Position numbers and translations under genes: made by a program | NCBI GenBank assembly: GCA_028532985.1 | Contig: JANCIK010000003.1 | Coordinates: 72,001-136,000, forward strand | Origin: Stropharia rugosoannulata | Taxonomy: Eukaryota; Basidiomycota; Agaricomycetes; Agaricales; Strophariaceae | DNA length: 64,000 nt | Direction: 5' to 3' | The notes under the pieces: model-generated | The model's database searches: none | Told to the model about the DNA's origin: nothing | What the model saw: the letters and a program-made list of their open reading frames with translations, nothing else | Shown here: positions 1-11,346 of the stretch, one piece after another | How positions within the stretch are numbered: the stretch's first letter is position 1 | Layout: every line of letters starts with the position of its first letter

Positions 1-386
1 AGAACGGGGTTTTACCTGTGGTGGGCGGCCAGGAAGTGACCCAAAAGAACACGTTATGATACAATTATAATAAGGCCGACTGCATTTCTGCTAATGTAAA
101 AGAGAACAAGATTTTCTCGGAAGCTGAGACAGGTAAAATGAAGAATAGGAAGCAAAATATTCCGAACCTATACAACAAGCTCCTAAAGATGCGACGAGAA
201 GTCAGTCTTGGGGCGGTTATCCATCCCCTACTTCAACCCTACTTTGAACTTTCTGTGATCTTAAAGATCACAGAAAGTCGCGGAAAAAAGCCAACTGTGC
301 GTCAGTCCAAACATTATTACCGTTTCTGTAGCTTGTCAGATATATAAAAAATCGATGCATGAATTTATTAGTTCTAGATAACATTA
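1..386. other. intergenic region before the histidyl-tRNA synthetase 3' end
   Basis: No gene is recognised here. The stretch lies downstream of the minus-strand synthetase stop codon. A 69-codon open frame at 138-347 has no recognisable family. The only structured element is the long palindrome at 249-277. Confidence 0.5.
249..277. repeat. perfect 14-bp inverted repeat (palindrome)
   Basis: The left arm CTTTCTGTGATCTT (249-262) is followed by a single A and then by its exact reverse complement (264-277). A perfect 14-bp arm is very unlikely by chance in 64 kb. It sits about 110 bp beyond the stop codon of the histidyl-tRNA synthetase gene, so it could fold into a hairpin in that transcript's 3' region. 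It could also be a protein-binding dyad or the remnant of a small inverted-repeat element. Confidence 0.85.
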
Positions 387-2800
387 TTATTTACTACCCC
401 AGGTTTTCCAGGCATCTGTTGCCTTCAACCAATCTATAATTTCGGTCCTCTTTACCTGAGTACCCTTATCGGCGCTCTCGATTTTAGCCTTCTTTCCGTC
501 AACGAGTTCCCAACGCTGTTCCTTGACGGTTACTAAACCAGCAGCGACTTCATCTGCTCCAAGGATAATGGCGAATGGAACCTCATCCTTTTCACCGGCA
601 GCAAACTGAGCCGCAATTTTTGGTTTGGACTTAGCCAGGAAGTCAGACTAAAGAAGAATTTAGCCATTCATCGCAGCATTCAAGTGCTCCAGACTTACCT
701 TAATTCCAGCCTTCCTGAGTTCGCTGACAAGGCGAACTCGTTCCTCGAGTAATCCGTCTCCTGCACTCATGACAAAGACCATAGTATCCTTTGTGCGTCC
801 GCCTCTTTCTGACCATTTTGGCCACAGGAGCGCAAATACTCTGTCCATGCCAATACTCACGCCGATACAGGGAATACCAACTACGCCGCCGACAGTCATC
901 GCCTTCTTGCCTTCTTTCGAGCTGGGGTCAACACCAGCAGCGCCAGCAAGGAAAGCACCAACCAGACCGTCGTAGCGTCCACCAGCACCGATAGAGCCTA
1001 CACCAACCTGCGACTCATCGACCTCGGGTTCTTCATCGGGAGAATCAATCTTAGCCGCCTTTTTCTTTTCCTTGAGGGCAGCGGCAGCGGCCTCGGTCGC
1101 AGCAGGAGTGCTCGCAGAAGCAACCTCTGTAGGCTTGAATCCAGGGGGTGCGCTTGCTTCAACGACGGCTTCGTAGATTATACCAGTATAGTAATCAAGT
1201 CCACGGGCAAGAGAAAGGTCAAAGGATATCTGGCTAAGCGTAAGATAATGCGAAGTACTGTGTTGAAAAGTTGTACTTACCTTGTCGAGAACATTGTATG
1301 CCCGCAAGAGCTTGAATAAGAGTTCCATATCAGCTAGGCCTTCTTTCGCACTCTTATTGGAAGTGAGCGTTGCATCGGCTTGAAGCTGTGTAAGAAGTTC
1401 CGGTCCACCCTTGTATTTAACATACTCTCCAATACGGTCAGCGATCGCACCATCGAGACCTTTCTCCTCTGTCATTTCTTTCCGTACTTCAAGCCACGGG
1501 AGCTAGGCATAGAGTAAATAAGATAAGTATACTCGGACATAAATCACTCTTACCTTGTCGAGCTTGTCAACCGCAGACGAGATACTTCGAATCTTGTCTG
1601 TGGGGACTCCGCACACAGCAAAGAGACCATCTAGAACTTTGCGGTGATTGAGCTACAGATTGTTTTAGTATTGTTCAAAGGAACAAGGCCTAGCAAGCGC
1701 ATACCTTGATTGTGTATTCACCAACGTCTAGCCTTGTCAATACGGTGCAAACTAGGCTGATGATTTCAGCATCAGGAATCATAGAGTCCCAAGTGCCCGC
1801 TATATCGAAATCCTGCAGCGTAAAGTCAGTTTGTATCCAAAGTCGGACAGGCTACGCATCCTTACAGCCTGCATGAACTCGCGCATTCTACCCTTGCTCA
1901 TGACTGGTTGATCTCTGCGATACACCTTGCCAATTTGCCAGATCTTCCCTCCGATACCACTTCCTTCGCCTCCTCCTGTTCCTCGAGTCATAGCTAACCA
2001 TCTTGCAAGAGGGACTGTGTGGTCGTAACGCAGTGCGAGCTGCTCGCCACCCTGGTCTTGGAGATCAAAAATGAGCTTCGCATCTTCGCCGTACTTGTCT
2101 GTGAGTACGTCCTTGCGTTCGAACACGGGTGTATCAAGTTCAGATCCACCGAACGAAGTGAAGACGTCGCGAATAGTAGCTTCTATGTGAGCACGGCATG
2201 CAGTTTCAGCAGGACCGTAATCACGGGTTCCCTGGATAGGTCGAGTTAGAAATTATAACAATCCACAAAGAGAAATATAGAAACCTTCGCTGTTTTCAAC
2301 AATAACCTCTCCTTCTTTTTCTTGTCGCCCTCTGTTGCTTCTTTGCCGTCTTTCTCCTCTTTCTTCTCTTTCTTTTCGCGCGCTCCAGCGGCGCCTTTAG
2401 CGATAGCAAGTGCCCTCTTCAACTCTGATAGTTTCTTCTTTGCTTCGTCGACTGGTGCACCTGCCAGACGAAGCTCATTAAATTGAGCTGTCACGGTAGC
2501 AATTTCAGCCTCTAAGATAGCGGGATCGTTTGAAAGACTCGCTGACGACGACATTGTGGTATATGTTCTAGTTCTGGTATTTGGGATAGTTGTTATCACG
2601 ATTTGAGATTGAAATTGCGAAAACGATCCTACAATCCCGACGGAGGCTGTGTTGTGTTTCGAGGAGATCAAAGATACTGGTTTCCCGTTGCTCCTGTATC
2701 CACGGATAAGAGAGTACGGTATACCTATGCACTTGAGAGAATACGAAGACGAAGAAACTGGATAACGAGACAATGATAGAGCAGAAAACACGCCGAGCAT
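387..2800 (-). CDS. HTS1: histidyl-tRNA synthetase, probably dual-localised
   Basis: Class II aminoacyl-tRNA synthetase that charges tRNA-His. Joining about seven exons gives, in order: a WHEP-type helical segment just after the inner start; the catalytic core with [10 protein letters not shown], the [15 protein letters not shown] motif 2 region, the histidine signatures [10 protein letters not shown] and GGRYDGLVG, and motif 3 [13 protein letters not shown]; then the anticodon-binding domain ending DAWKTWGSK before TAA (387-389). A low-complexity Ala/Glu/Lys insert interrupts the core. Two in-frame starts exist. ATG 2554 begins the cytosolic form (MSSSASLSN). ATG 2800 adds 82 residues rich in Ser, Arg and hydrophobics, with few acidic residues, as in a mitochondrial presequence. 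Yeast HTS1 makes both forms from one gene in the same way. One 51-bp intron near 1235-1285 has no in-frame stop. Introns are seen at about 2232-2284, 1800-1860, 1650-1705, 1505-1555 and 630-700. Confidence 0.95.
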
Positions 2801-3221
2801 TCAGTGCTGAGTCACCTGGCTTTTTTCGCCGGACTTGGTGAAATCAAGTGTTGCCATTTGCGTTTCCTGGAAAGAGTAGTCACGTGTATCGAATGTTTTT
2901 AGATCGCGATTGCCCCCGGTTTTCCCTCTTATGCAAAGTGCTGTTCACTAGTTTGAAGCACCCCTTGACTTGATGCACGCTATGTTTTCTCCCTCGAAAA
3001 CGCAACTCTGTGTGCGACCCGGATCATCAGTTCATGACCAACTCATAGCAGTCGTTCGAGACTAAATTTACTCCCCAATCCTATTGATCAGTCCTGGGTC
3101 AGGTGTCCGCCACTGGAGTTCCACAACGTACAATCTGTGGCAAATATTCTACAATGCAAGAGTCCCATGAATACCATCTGCATCCCACGCCTGCGACCCT
3201 CTGGATGAACTTGCAACTCCT
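2801..3221. other. divergent promoter region
   Basis: This 421-bp gap separates the divergent histidyl-tRNA synthetase and dihydroxyacetone kinase genes and presumably holds both promoters. I see no clear TATA box or other recognised element. Confidence 0.4.
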
Positions 3222-5262
3222 ATGTCTGTCAAGCATATCTACCAATCGACGGAAGGCCTTGTTCTCAAATCACTTCAAGGAGCGGTGTCTCTGAATCCTG
3301 CTCTGAGTCTGTGAGCTGAACTTCAGATAAATCCTTACCTAATGTGTTCTGAGCAATAGCGCTGCAGAGATATTGTGTCCAAATCAGTTTATCTACGCTC
3401 CCATTCACCTCAGAAACGAGTAGCCGTTATCGCTGGAGGGGGATCTGGTCACGAGCCCGCCCATGTAGGCTATACTGGAACTGGAATGCTCGCTGCATGT
3501 GTCGCCGGAGATGTTTTTGCTAGCCCCAGTGCCAAGCAAATACTCTCCACTATCAAGTTCGCAGCATTCAGTACTATTGACGCTGGGTCATCTGCAAGAG
3601 ATATCCTGGTCATAATAAACAACTACACAGGTGACCGATTAAATTTTGGTTTGGCTATGGAGAAGGCACGTTCTGCGTTTCCTAGACTGAATATTCAAAG
3701 CGTCGTCGTCGCAGATGACATTTCTCTTCTGGGCAACGACTCCACCGCACTTGTGGGCCCGCGAGGGCTTGCTGGTAATATCTTGGTGTGCAAACTTCTT
3801 GGTGCACTAGCCGAGACAGGCGCCTCTCTTGAAATTGTGAAGACCTTCGGCGACTCCGTCGTTCAGAACCTGAGAAGTATTGGGATGGGACTGGATCCAT
3901 GTCACATACCAGGAAGAGTGGCTGATGATTCGTCCCGACTTGGACCTGACGAGTACGAACTTGGTCTAGGCCTTCATAACGAGGCGGGTGTAGCGAAGCA
4001 CAAAATTGAAAGTACAGACAGACTGTTGCAGAACATGATTTCTGCGCTGCAGAAAACTGTTGGACAGTGGAATAATGACGAAACTGTGTTGTTCATTAAT
4101 AATCTCGGCGGAATCTCACAACTGGAGATGGGGGCAATCGTGCACGATGTTCTCAGCTCCTTAGGTACAAATTATAAACAAGCATTTACTGCACCTACTA
4201 ACATCGTACAAAACAGATTCCTCATGCTTTACTCGTCCCCGCCGAATCTATTGCTCTTCATACATGACTTCGTTAAATGCTCCTGGATTTTCCATATCGC
4301 TTCTGAATGCTTCATTAATCCGTGCACAAAGCCCACATCACATAGATGTTTATGCACTGTTGGATGCCGAAACAACTGCCTCAGCTTGGATTGGTGCCCG
4401 CAAATGGGACCAGAGTAATCTTCATGACGAAGACCAAGGAGAGAAAAATATACCCGTTGACCCAACTGATCCAGAATTCCTCTCGGGATCCCAGTTACCC
4501 TCGTTTACCGGAGATATTATACGAGCAGCATGTATCCGCATTCTTGAAGTCGAAGCAGAGTTAACGAAATTCGACACAATAGTCGGCGATGGTGATTGCG
4601 GAGAAACATTCGCCGCAGGAGCAAACGGTTGAGTCCGCCGTCCGAAGTGCAAGACTGCCCTGTCTAACAGTAGTCATATACAGCTATCCTAAAGGCTCTT
4701 GACGATGGAACTCTAGATATTACCCATAAGAACCTTGCATCTGTCATTCGCAGTATTGCCGATATCTTGGAAGACGTGATGGGAGGAACAATTGGTGCAT
4801 GTACGTCCTTTTTTTTCTATGCCTCCCAACAACTTTCATTTATTTGTAGTGCTGGGGATATTTTTTAACGCTTTCTCATCTGCCCTATCTGAGGAGAAGG
4901 CTCCAGACGAGGGCCCGTCAGGTTTCCGGATAATTTCCTATGCGGTGCAGAAAGCTGTGACTGCTCTCGAACTTTATACGCCTGCGCGGGTTGGAGATCG
5001 TACACTAATGGACGCATTACAACCGTTTTGCTCTGCGCTTCGATCATCCGAAGAAGACGACTTATATCAGGTACTATTAGGCGCTGTGCGGGCTGCTCGC
5101 CGTGGTACGGATGCTACTCGGGGAATGGTAGCTCATCTTGGACGCGCAGTGTATTTAAGTGTCCCTCAAGACAACCTGCCTCCTGACCCCGGGGCCTGGG
5201 GCGTATGTGCTCTTCTGGAAGGAATGTTACAAGGATTACCTAGAGAAGCCGACATCGCATAG
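3222..5262 (+). CDS. DAK1: dihydroxyacetone kinase (DhaK-DhaL fusion)
   Basis: ATP-dependent kinase that phosphorylates dihydroxyacetone (and glyceraldehyde) in cytosolic glycerol and methanol metabolism. The start ATG 3222 (MSVKHIYQSTEG) aligns with the family N-terminus. A 57-bp intron (3311-3367) leads into the DhaK domain with AGGGSGHEPAH and the GLGLHNEAG segment, whose His is the expected covalent substrate-binding residue. A 51-bp intron (4166-4216) precedes RIYCSSYMTSLNAPGFS. The ATP-binding DhaL domain starts near KFDTIVGDGDCGETF, continues over introns at about 4629-4682 and 4800-4849 into ILEDVMGGTIGALLGIFF, and ends at TAG 5262. Both domains look complete and all conserved motifs are present. 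It is divergent from the histidyl-tRNA synthetase gene. Confidence 0.95.
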
Positions 5263-5594
5263 TCTGTGTATGTTCAGGTTCTGTATTTCCAATATGTTCA
5301 ATAATGCAAACAATGATAAAATTGTTTTCCTCTCTGAATACGCACATGCGAACCAGAACGAACATTACAACATGTACAAGAACAGAACACAATACACGAA
5401 GCAGATGAAGATGTCGTAAGTAAAAAAGCAATATCAAGGTCGACAACAGCAAGTAAAGGCATAACATGTAAATCAGTAATAGCAAGATAGTCCGTGTAAC
5501 ATTTACACTGGTAATTCATGTACACTGTGTATGAAGGAGACAAATCTGGAAGCACTCCATTTGCAGGCAGCACATGAAATCGTTGACGCGTCGT
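5263..5594. other. convergent 3' intergenic region
   Basis: This stretch lies between the stop codons of dihydroxyacetone kinase (+) and the MARVEL-like gene (-). It is AT-rich; I see no gene in it. Confidence 0.5.
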
Positions 5595-6264
5595 TCATGC
5601 ATCCACAAGGCCTCCTCGGTATCCATCACCGCTCTTCGCAGACATTATCCCCCGGACAAGGACCGCAATTAACATCAGCGTAAGCCACACCCTGACGATA
5701 TGTCAGCAAAGCACATTGCTGTTTCATATACACTAAAAGACAGACCAAATGAGCCAAGCGAAACCTTCGAGTGCGTTGAGCTGCCCGCAATAAACGAAGA
5801 AAGTTTCAGTAGAGCAATTAAGCGCGCCACCCAAAGTCTGCGTGATTGCTGCGGCCGCAGCGAGCCAAAGAACCCAGGTAATTGCCAAACTAGAAGCAAC
5901 ATTAGCTAATTCTACAGGTGAGGAGGGAAACGCGGAATACGTACAAGACGAAGTGAGAAGCTACACTGGCCAAGATGCTTCCTGCGGCTGCAAGGAAGAC
6001 GCCCATGTATACCGAACCAAATATAATCGTCCAAATGGATGTGAAGAGGAGGTAGCGCACTCGTGCACGGACGCCGGAATTGGGGAAATCATGGCGTGAG
6101 TTGTATCTGGCTGTAATCCATGCTGAAATACACATCTACAGGCAAGAGGTTACACGGATAAGTCAGTCGGCGAAGGGCTACAAACATACCTCGATGATTG
6201 AGAAGACGATAAGCAGGCCAAAGACAATTGGATAAGAGACACGAATAGCAGATTCGAATGCCAT
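5595..6264 (-). CDS. MARVEL-like four-helix membrane protein
   Basis: Small integral membrane protein. Start ATG 6264 gives MAFESAIRVSYPIVFG followed by the first membrane helix (VFGLLIVFSIIE). After an intron comes a hydrophilic stretch with RARVRYLLFTSIWTIIFGS (second helix), then GVFLAAAGSILASVASHFVL (third), and after another intron ITWVLWLAAAAAITQTLG and ALNC. The last exon, after a roughly 55-bp intron, gives VWLTLMLIAVLVRGIM and ends RGGLVDA. The four-helix layout and the conserved RARVR loop match a common basidiomycete family of MARVEL-type proteins, thought to act in membrane organisation at the plasma membrane or in vesicles. Function here is inferred from fold only. An open frame on the opposite strand at 5700-5909 is a shadow. 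Confidence 0.8.
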
Positions 6265-6873
6265 TGTGGAAGAGATTTGGTTACTTGTTGAGCTGCAAGT
6301 CAATTTGTCGCATAAGTTCCAGTGAAGCAATAAAAATCCGACGAAGCGAGCGCAGAGGGGGAATACGATGGTGGGAGGGCAATGGCAGAGAAAGGGGAGA
6401 AATAATAGCGTCAGGTGAGTCTCAGCACATTGGAAATGAAATGCAAACTGTCTTACAGTTCTCGAAATCTCAAAAATGTTTCCGTTCCAAATGCGAAACC
6501 TCGGCACCGTAAGCGACGATTATTACTTTATCTTAGTAAGTCAAGTGGGGAAGGATGGGCTTAGTAATGTTCCCAATAGATGTGGTGCAACTTTGGCTGT
6601 ATGTCTAACAAGAATAAAGATGTTCGATGGAGGGATAGGAGATTCTAAACTTAAGGTTCAGAATGGTTAGCCTCGGACATGATCCCAAAGAAATGTGCAG
6701 ACAATTTGCGCTTTGGGCTAGCAATAAAATACTGACCTGTCTGTGGATTAGCGTATCGGTCGTGAATGGCGTGAATAGCGTTCGGGATAGAAAGCGCAGG
6801 CCCGGAGTTACGCAAGGTTACGCAGCACAGGCTCGCACCACAAGTTCGTTTTGCCTTATGCGGTAGTAAAACA

Positions 6874-6881
6874 TGACGTCA
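6874..6881. promoter_or_regulatory. CRE-type palindrome TGACGTCA
   Basis: A perfect ATF/CREB core (TGACGTCA), followed by a 7/8 match (AGACGTCA) at 6889-6896. It lies about 610 bp upstream of the MARVEL-like gene. Fungal Atf1/CreA-type bZIP factors bind this core; actual use is unproven. Confidence 0.35.
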
Positions 6882-8431
6882 CGAGGGCAGACGTCACTGG
6901 GTCATGAGAGAAGCGGGGTTTGAATTTGAAGAGTGTGTCTTATTCCTCCTGCAGGTGGAAGAATTTGGCAAGCTCTTCCGTCAGGCAAAAGCTCATTAAT
7001 ATCATCTCTGTTTCCGTCTGTCCTCGTTATCCATCTTTCGCCACCGATTTCCTTCAGGTCCACTCCTTTCAACCTTCAACCTCCGTGAGATGCCACTACA
7101 AGAAATGCGTTCCGAAGTCCCCCCGTCCCTCTTTCTGGCCTTTCGCCTCTCACACCTGCAGCCATGTTTACTCGAAAACTCTCACTGTCACGGCTACTGT
7201 CCCCGCTGTTGCTCTATACTTGGTCTGTCTGCCGCATCAAAAGACGCGCAATCACCGTCTTGTCCATCACCAAATGTAAAGTGCAACTCGCTTGATTGGG
7301 TCCGTGATCCCCTTCATTATCCTCCCTGATAATCGTCTGGTAACCATATGTTGGCTCTAATTAGTGTTATGTTTATGCTATCCGTGACTGTGTGAGATTC
7401 ATTCGATCATGGAGAACTGTGACTAGTACTCTTTTTCTTCCTGTTTAGCCTACTAGTAATGGGATCTTGAACACCACAATTCTATCCTGTCAAGTCCTGA
7501 CAACCGTGACCCACGACTCCTACCGTACTTCCAATATATCGATCATATCGGACCCACGGAGGTGAAGATTAGAATTTGCAAAATTTGTGCCTCGGATACA
7601 TACACGCATTTCGCACTTCACCGATGCCGGATGCTTGTGCCGATGAAGGAGTTGATCAGGATCTATCCTGCTAAGCGTTCAACCTACGCTACTGATATTT
7701 TTTCACACAGAACTTCCATAGCGAAGACAAATTCGGCATTACTGATCTTTTACATATTGAAGGATCGTCTGATCTGTCTGCCCGAGCTGTTGACAGACAA
7801 GCGGCATGAGAGGTATCTCTCTTTAGCGCACGCCCCATATAATCTGAGCAACCCTCTCAAAGAAGAGGGAAAATACAGGGTAAGCTATTGATATTGATGA
7901 GCCGTTCATTCATATAATTGGGTTATACTTTCGTTCTAGGTGTCTGCTTGCACTTGATAAAGAGAATTAGTTTATCAGAGTTATCTTGGTTAGATGTTTC
8001 ACTCAAAATTCAGTTAACGGCTTCTCACGATTTGACTGAGGCACTTTTTTCCGTCCTTCTCAATCCTCCGATTAGCTGTAGACTTAGGGGACACCAGTGT
8101 CTTCCCATTGTTTATATTTTCTATCCACTTCCTTCCGATCTTTGCTTTGTACTCGCATGGCACTTACATCTGATGGCGTCCCTGACGGAAGCTTGTGCTC
8201 ACACAGTCCCGCTTTTATGACTTTCACCGTCGTGCCACCTATCATGTTTGACGTGGCCGCGCCCTTCCGCCGTTGGCGTGGGGGCGTTTCGCTGCCTTCT
8301 CGTTCTGCACAAACGAAGGCGTTCCATGGTACGTGATTAAAATCATTAGTATTCCTGATATACTCCAACGAATCAGCGTCAATGCCTAGGCGCCAGATGA
8401 ATTATATTCGAAGCACGCGCTGGCCTTGCGG

Positions 8432-8439
8432 TATAAAAG
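8432..8439 (+). promoter_or_regulatory. TATA box of the WSC gene
   Basis: TATAAAAG lies 80 bp upstream of the ATG at 8519 in a GC-moderate context, at the position expected for a fungal TATA element serving the secreted WSC protein. Confidence 0.6.
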
Positions 8440-8518
8440 AGCTACGGATAAGCACATATTCTCCATCCCCTAAGCTTCTCCCCCTGCTCAAGGATACAAA
8501 AAACTTACCTCTACGACC

Positions 8519-9772
8519 ATGGCCTTCACTGCTTTTGCTACAGTCATCGCTGTCTTGCCTGTATGATCTTTTCCCCCTCTGCCTGTTCTAGCAAGCGATG
8601 GCTAATGCAAGAATATTTTCAGTCTGTTTTAGCCTTGCCCTCTAATATTTTCGATGGACATCTTAACTCTAGGCAAGTGACGGCGCCACCCCCGGACCCA
8701 AACAATATTCCGGCCAACTGGACTTTCGTTGGATGTTTTAGGCAAGGTTTTTTCTTACATTGCAACGCCCTTGTCCTTACCATGTATAACAGCGACGCTG
8801 CTCCTGAGTCTCGTACTTTGCTTCAAGCTCAATCACCCGACAACCCGAACATGACTCCCTTACTATGCACCGAATTCTGCTCTGGGTCTGATTTCGCAAC
8901 ACCCTTCAACTTTGCGGGCACGGAGTTTACATCTCAATGCTGTATCTGACATTCACTTGCCGATCTTACATCTGATTTCTGACGGATATTGTTCGCTATA
9001 GTCTGTGACTTTGACATTCAAGGCACCGCTGTCCAACTGAATGACAGCGCTTGTAATTTCCCATGTGGAGGCGACGCTAACTTGACCTGTGGAGGTTCCA
9101 GTGTGATCAGCATCTATCAAAACCATAACGCGAACGTAGGCCCGATTCCAACCAACAAGCCAACTGTGGGTAATTGGTCCTTCTCGGGATGCGTAACGTA
9201 AGCTCCTGTTATCCTGTCACATAAATTCAGGCGACTAAAACGTTCTTTTCCCAGCGATGTTGTTGGAAACAATACCCGCTCATTGACTATTCCTATCCCG
9301 ATTCCTGCGGGAGTTACTGCGGAAAGCTGCACCACCACGTGCCAGGCGAATGGCTTCAATATCACTGGCCTTGAATTCGGCGGGGAGTGCTGTAAGTCTC
9401 CATCTGAGTTTCATATAACCTAGGCTTATTTATTCTATAGGGTGTGGAGATTCGTTCTTGGTTCCCAACATCACCGCCCCTGTGAGTGACTGCTCACGGG
9501 CATGCGACGCAGACCACACAGAACTGTGCGGAGCTGCCAACAGGTTGACTATCTACACTCTGAATCCACCTGTCGTTATAAAGTCCACCACCAGTGCTCC
9601 ACCGACCACCGTTCCGACTACCTCGAAGCCAACGACAACTGCTCCTCCTACTACCGCCCCCACCACGTCTAAGCCCATTACATCTAGTCAGCCGACAGTT
9701 GCGCCAACCACTGTATCCTCCACCCCCACAGCTGCTCCCACTACTGTTAAATCGTCTACTGCATCAGCGTAG
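8519..9772 (+). CDS. secreted tandem WSC-domain protein with Thr/Pro-rich tail
   Basis: Start ATG 8519 gives a signal peptide (MAFTAFATVIAVLP, then SVLALPSN after an intron). Two Cys-rich WSC modules follow. The first runs from NWTFVGC through MTPLLCTEFC to CGGSSVISIYQN. The second runs from NWSFSGC through SCTTTCQANGFNITG and ECWCGDSF to HTELCGAANRLTIYTL. The protein ends in a Thr/Ser/Pro tail of about 60 residues, likely heavily O-mannosylated. WSC modules bind carbohydrate, so a cell-wall or extracellular polysaccharide-binding role is likely; no transmembrane helix or catalytic domain is present. The second intron (8742-8792, 51 bp) must start with GC to keep the WSC frame (GCF|S-DAAPESRTLL). 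A paralogue lies at 56721-57775. Confidence 0.9.
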
Positions 9773-10410
9773 GCTGCTTGATTTATCCAGAAATACTAGT
9801 ACGGGAGAGCGATAAAGCAGTCAGCGCGTAATGATGCAGATGACTGACATTATTCTGTAATAAGCATGGGTTGTATATTCCAATACTTAAATGTGTCTGC
9901 TTGTAAAATAAAATGAAAAGATTAAGATGAAAAGATTAACATTTCCCGCGCGGCATACGCGCCTTGAGCTGACTAGGAAATATTATAGATATTGACAATC
10001 TTTACGTCTGGTGCTGGCCAAGGAAGCATTTGGGTGCAATAAGGTACATTTCTGCACTTATCGACACACATTTTCAATGGGATGGCGTGGACAGTCGAAC
10101 ATACTCCCTTGTTAGTGATAAAGAGACAAAACAGAAACATGGCATAACCAAACGATGCGGCACTCCGTGATGTTTAAAGGCATGATGGAATAATGTGAAA
10201 GACATAAGTGATACTAGAAAGTAAGGTGGACTACATCAGCTCCCAATCGGCTTCCTCCTCATGAAACCGTTGGTCCAAGCGTGCGGGGCTTCATGTTATG
10301 CATTGCAGCCCATCCTTTACCATAAACTCCAGCGTACACTATCTTTTACAAAGGGAGTACCATGCCATCAAGATGAGAGTCGACGTGTACAGACTCCGAA
10401 TGATGACATC
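9773..10410. other. convergent 3' intergenic region
   Basis: This stretch lies between the ends of the WSC gene (+) and the uL1 gene (-). It contains AT-rich sequence with AATAAA-like signals near 9908. I see no gene in it. Confidence 0.5.
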
Positions 10411-11346
10411 TTAGTAGAGACGAACTGGCTTGCCCATGGTCGATTTGATGTGAAGGGACTTGATGTTTTGCCAGTTCTTCTTGAGAAGAGAGACGAGGAA
10501 GTTGATGCCTGTTGATACTCGTCAGTTGTATTTATTTGGGTATCGATGAACTATACACACTGAGCATAACATTTCCAAGAACTTGATCGTCGGTCATCTG
10601 GACATGGCCAATGGCGACACCAAGGCAGAGGACCTTCTTGAGCTGGAATTTGATCGTAGAGCGAACCTCCGTGATCTTGTTGGTAAGGTCTTCCGCATGG
10701 GAGACGGGGGTAGGGAACTTTCCAGCTATTATAATGCAAAAGAACCCAATGAACAATATGTCACGGGTGATTCAAAATGAATATACCTTTGGAGAGACCG
10801 GGTCCAAGAAGACGGGGAATCTGCTTGATGAGAGCTTCCGAAGCAAGGAAAGCATCGTACTTCTTGGCGAGCTTTTTCACAAGTTTCTTGTTCTTGTTAA
10901 GCCTGACAGGGTATATCGGCTAAACCATCCTATGAGCATCCGAGGTGGGAACTCACTTCTTCAAGTCGTCAACGGACATGTACTCCAATTCGATTTGTTT
11001 GGCACGATCAATGTCAGCAGCATCGGCGAGAATGCAGACGGACATGCGAGGACGGGGAACATTGGGGAGCCTGAAAGATAGAATAAGCCACAGGTCGAAA
11101 CATATAAAACAAATAAAACAAACTTGACAGTTCCAGAGAAACGCTTATCTCTCTGGGGGTCGTAGTTCTTCAGGCCAATTTGTAACTCGATCGTCTCAAC
11201 GAAGTTGCGCTTCTTTTCGCCATTTGCATCAGCAAGGAGTTCCTTGATGGAGCCCCGCACGCTGGACACTGAAAGTTTGCTGGAACTGATAATTCAAATA
11301 GATTCAGAAGAGTTTATTCCATGCGAACAGTAGCTGTGTACCTCAT
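10411..11346 (-). CDS. RPL10A: 60S ribosomal protein uL1 (L10a)
   Basis: Component of the L1 stalk of the large ribosomal subunit, which contacts E-site tRNA. Five introns split it. ATG 11346 starts a 5-nt first exon (ATGAG), joined after a roughly 55-bp intron to give [12 protein letters not shown]. Then come [76 protein letters not shown] and GKFPTPVSH. The last exon encodes [19 protein letters not shown] and ends [14 protein letters not shown] at 10411-10413. The sequence matches eukaryotic L10a over its full length. Open frames on the plus strand in this interval are shadows. Confidence 0.95.

Larger units (their letters stand above)
6265..8518. other. 2.25-kb region without a recognised gene
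   Basis: Several open frames of 60-120 codons occur (for example 6920-7279, 7090-7329 and 7562-7891), but none shows a family, a signal peptide followed by a domain, or a consistent exon chain. Pyrimidine-rich stretches at 7000-7200 and 8040-8250 look like transcribed leader sequence. The far end must hold the promoter of the WSC gene starting at 8519. Confidence 0.4.

Noticed and set aside
384..402. 18-bp match TATTATTTACTACCCCAG also found near 14455-14472
   Set aside because: One copy encodes the last codons of histidyl-tRNA synthetase and the other lies after the acyl-CoA synthetase. There is no further similarity around them, so it is probably a coincidence.
5700..6099. Two plus-strand open frames (5700-5909 and 5842-6099) that look like a small protein starting MSAKHIAVSYTL
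   Set aside because: They are exactly antisense to the MARVEL-like gene, whose reverse-strand exons, helices and splice sites are coherent. The plus-strand frames shift against each other without a valid intron.
7090..7340. Possible decayed hydrophobin: a start MFTRKLSLS at 7162, then QSPSCPSPNVKCNSLDW and GSVIPFIILP in other frames
   Set aside because: The order vaguely recalls a class I hydrophobin, but the eight-Cys pattern is absent and three frames are needed; the likeness is too weak to annotate.
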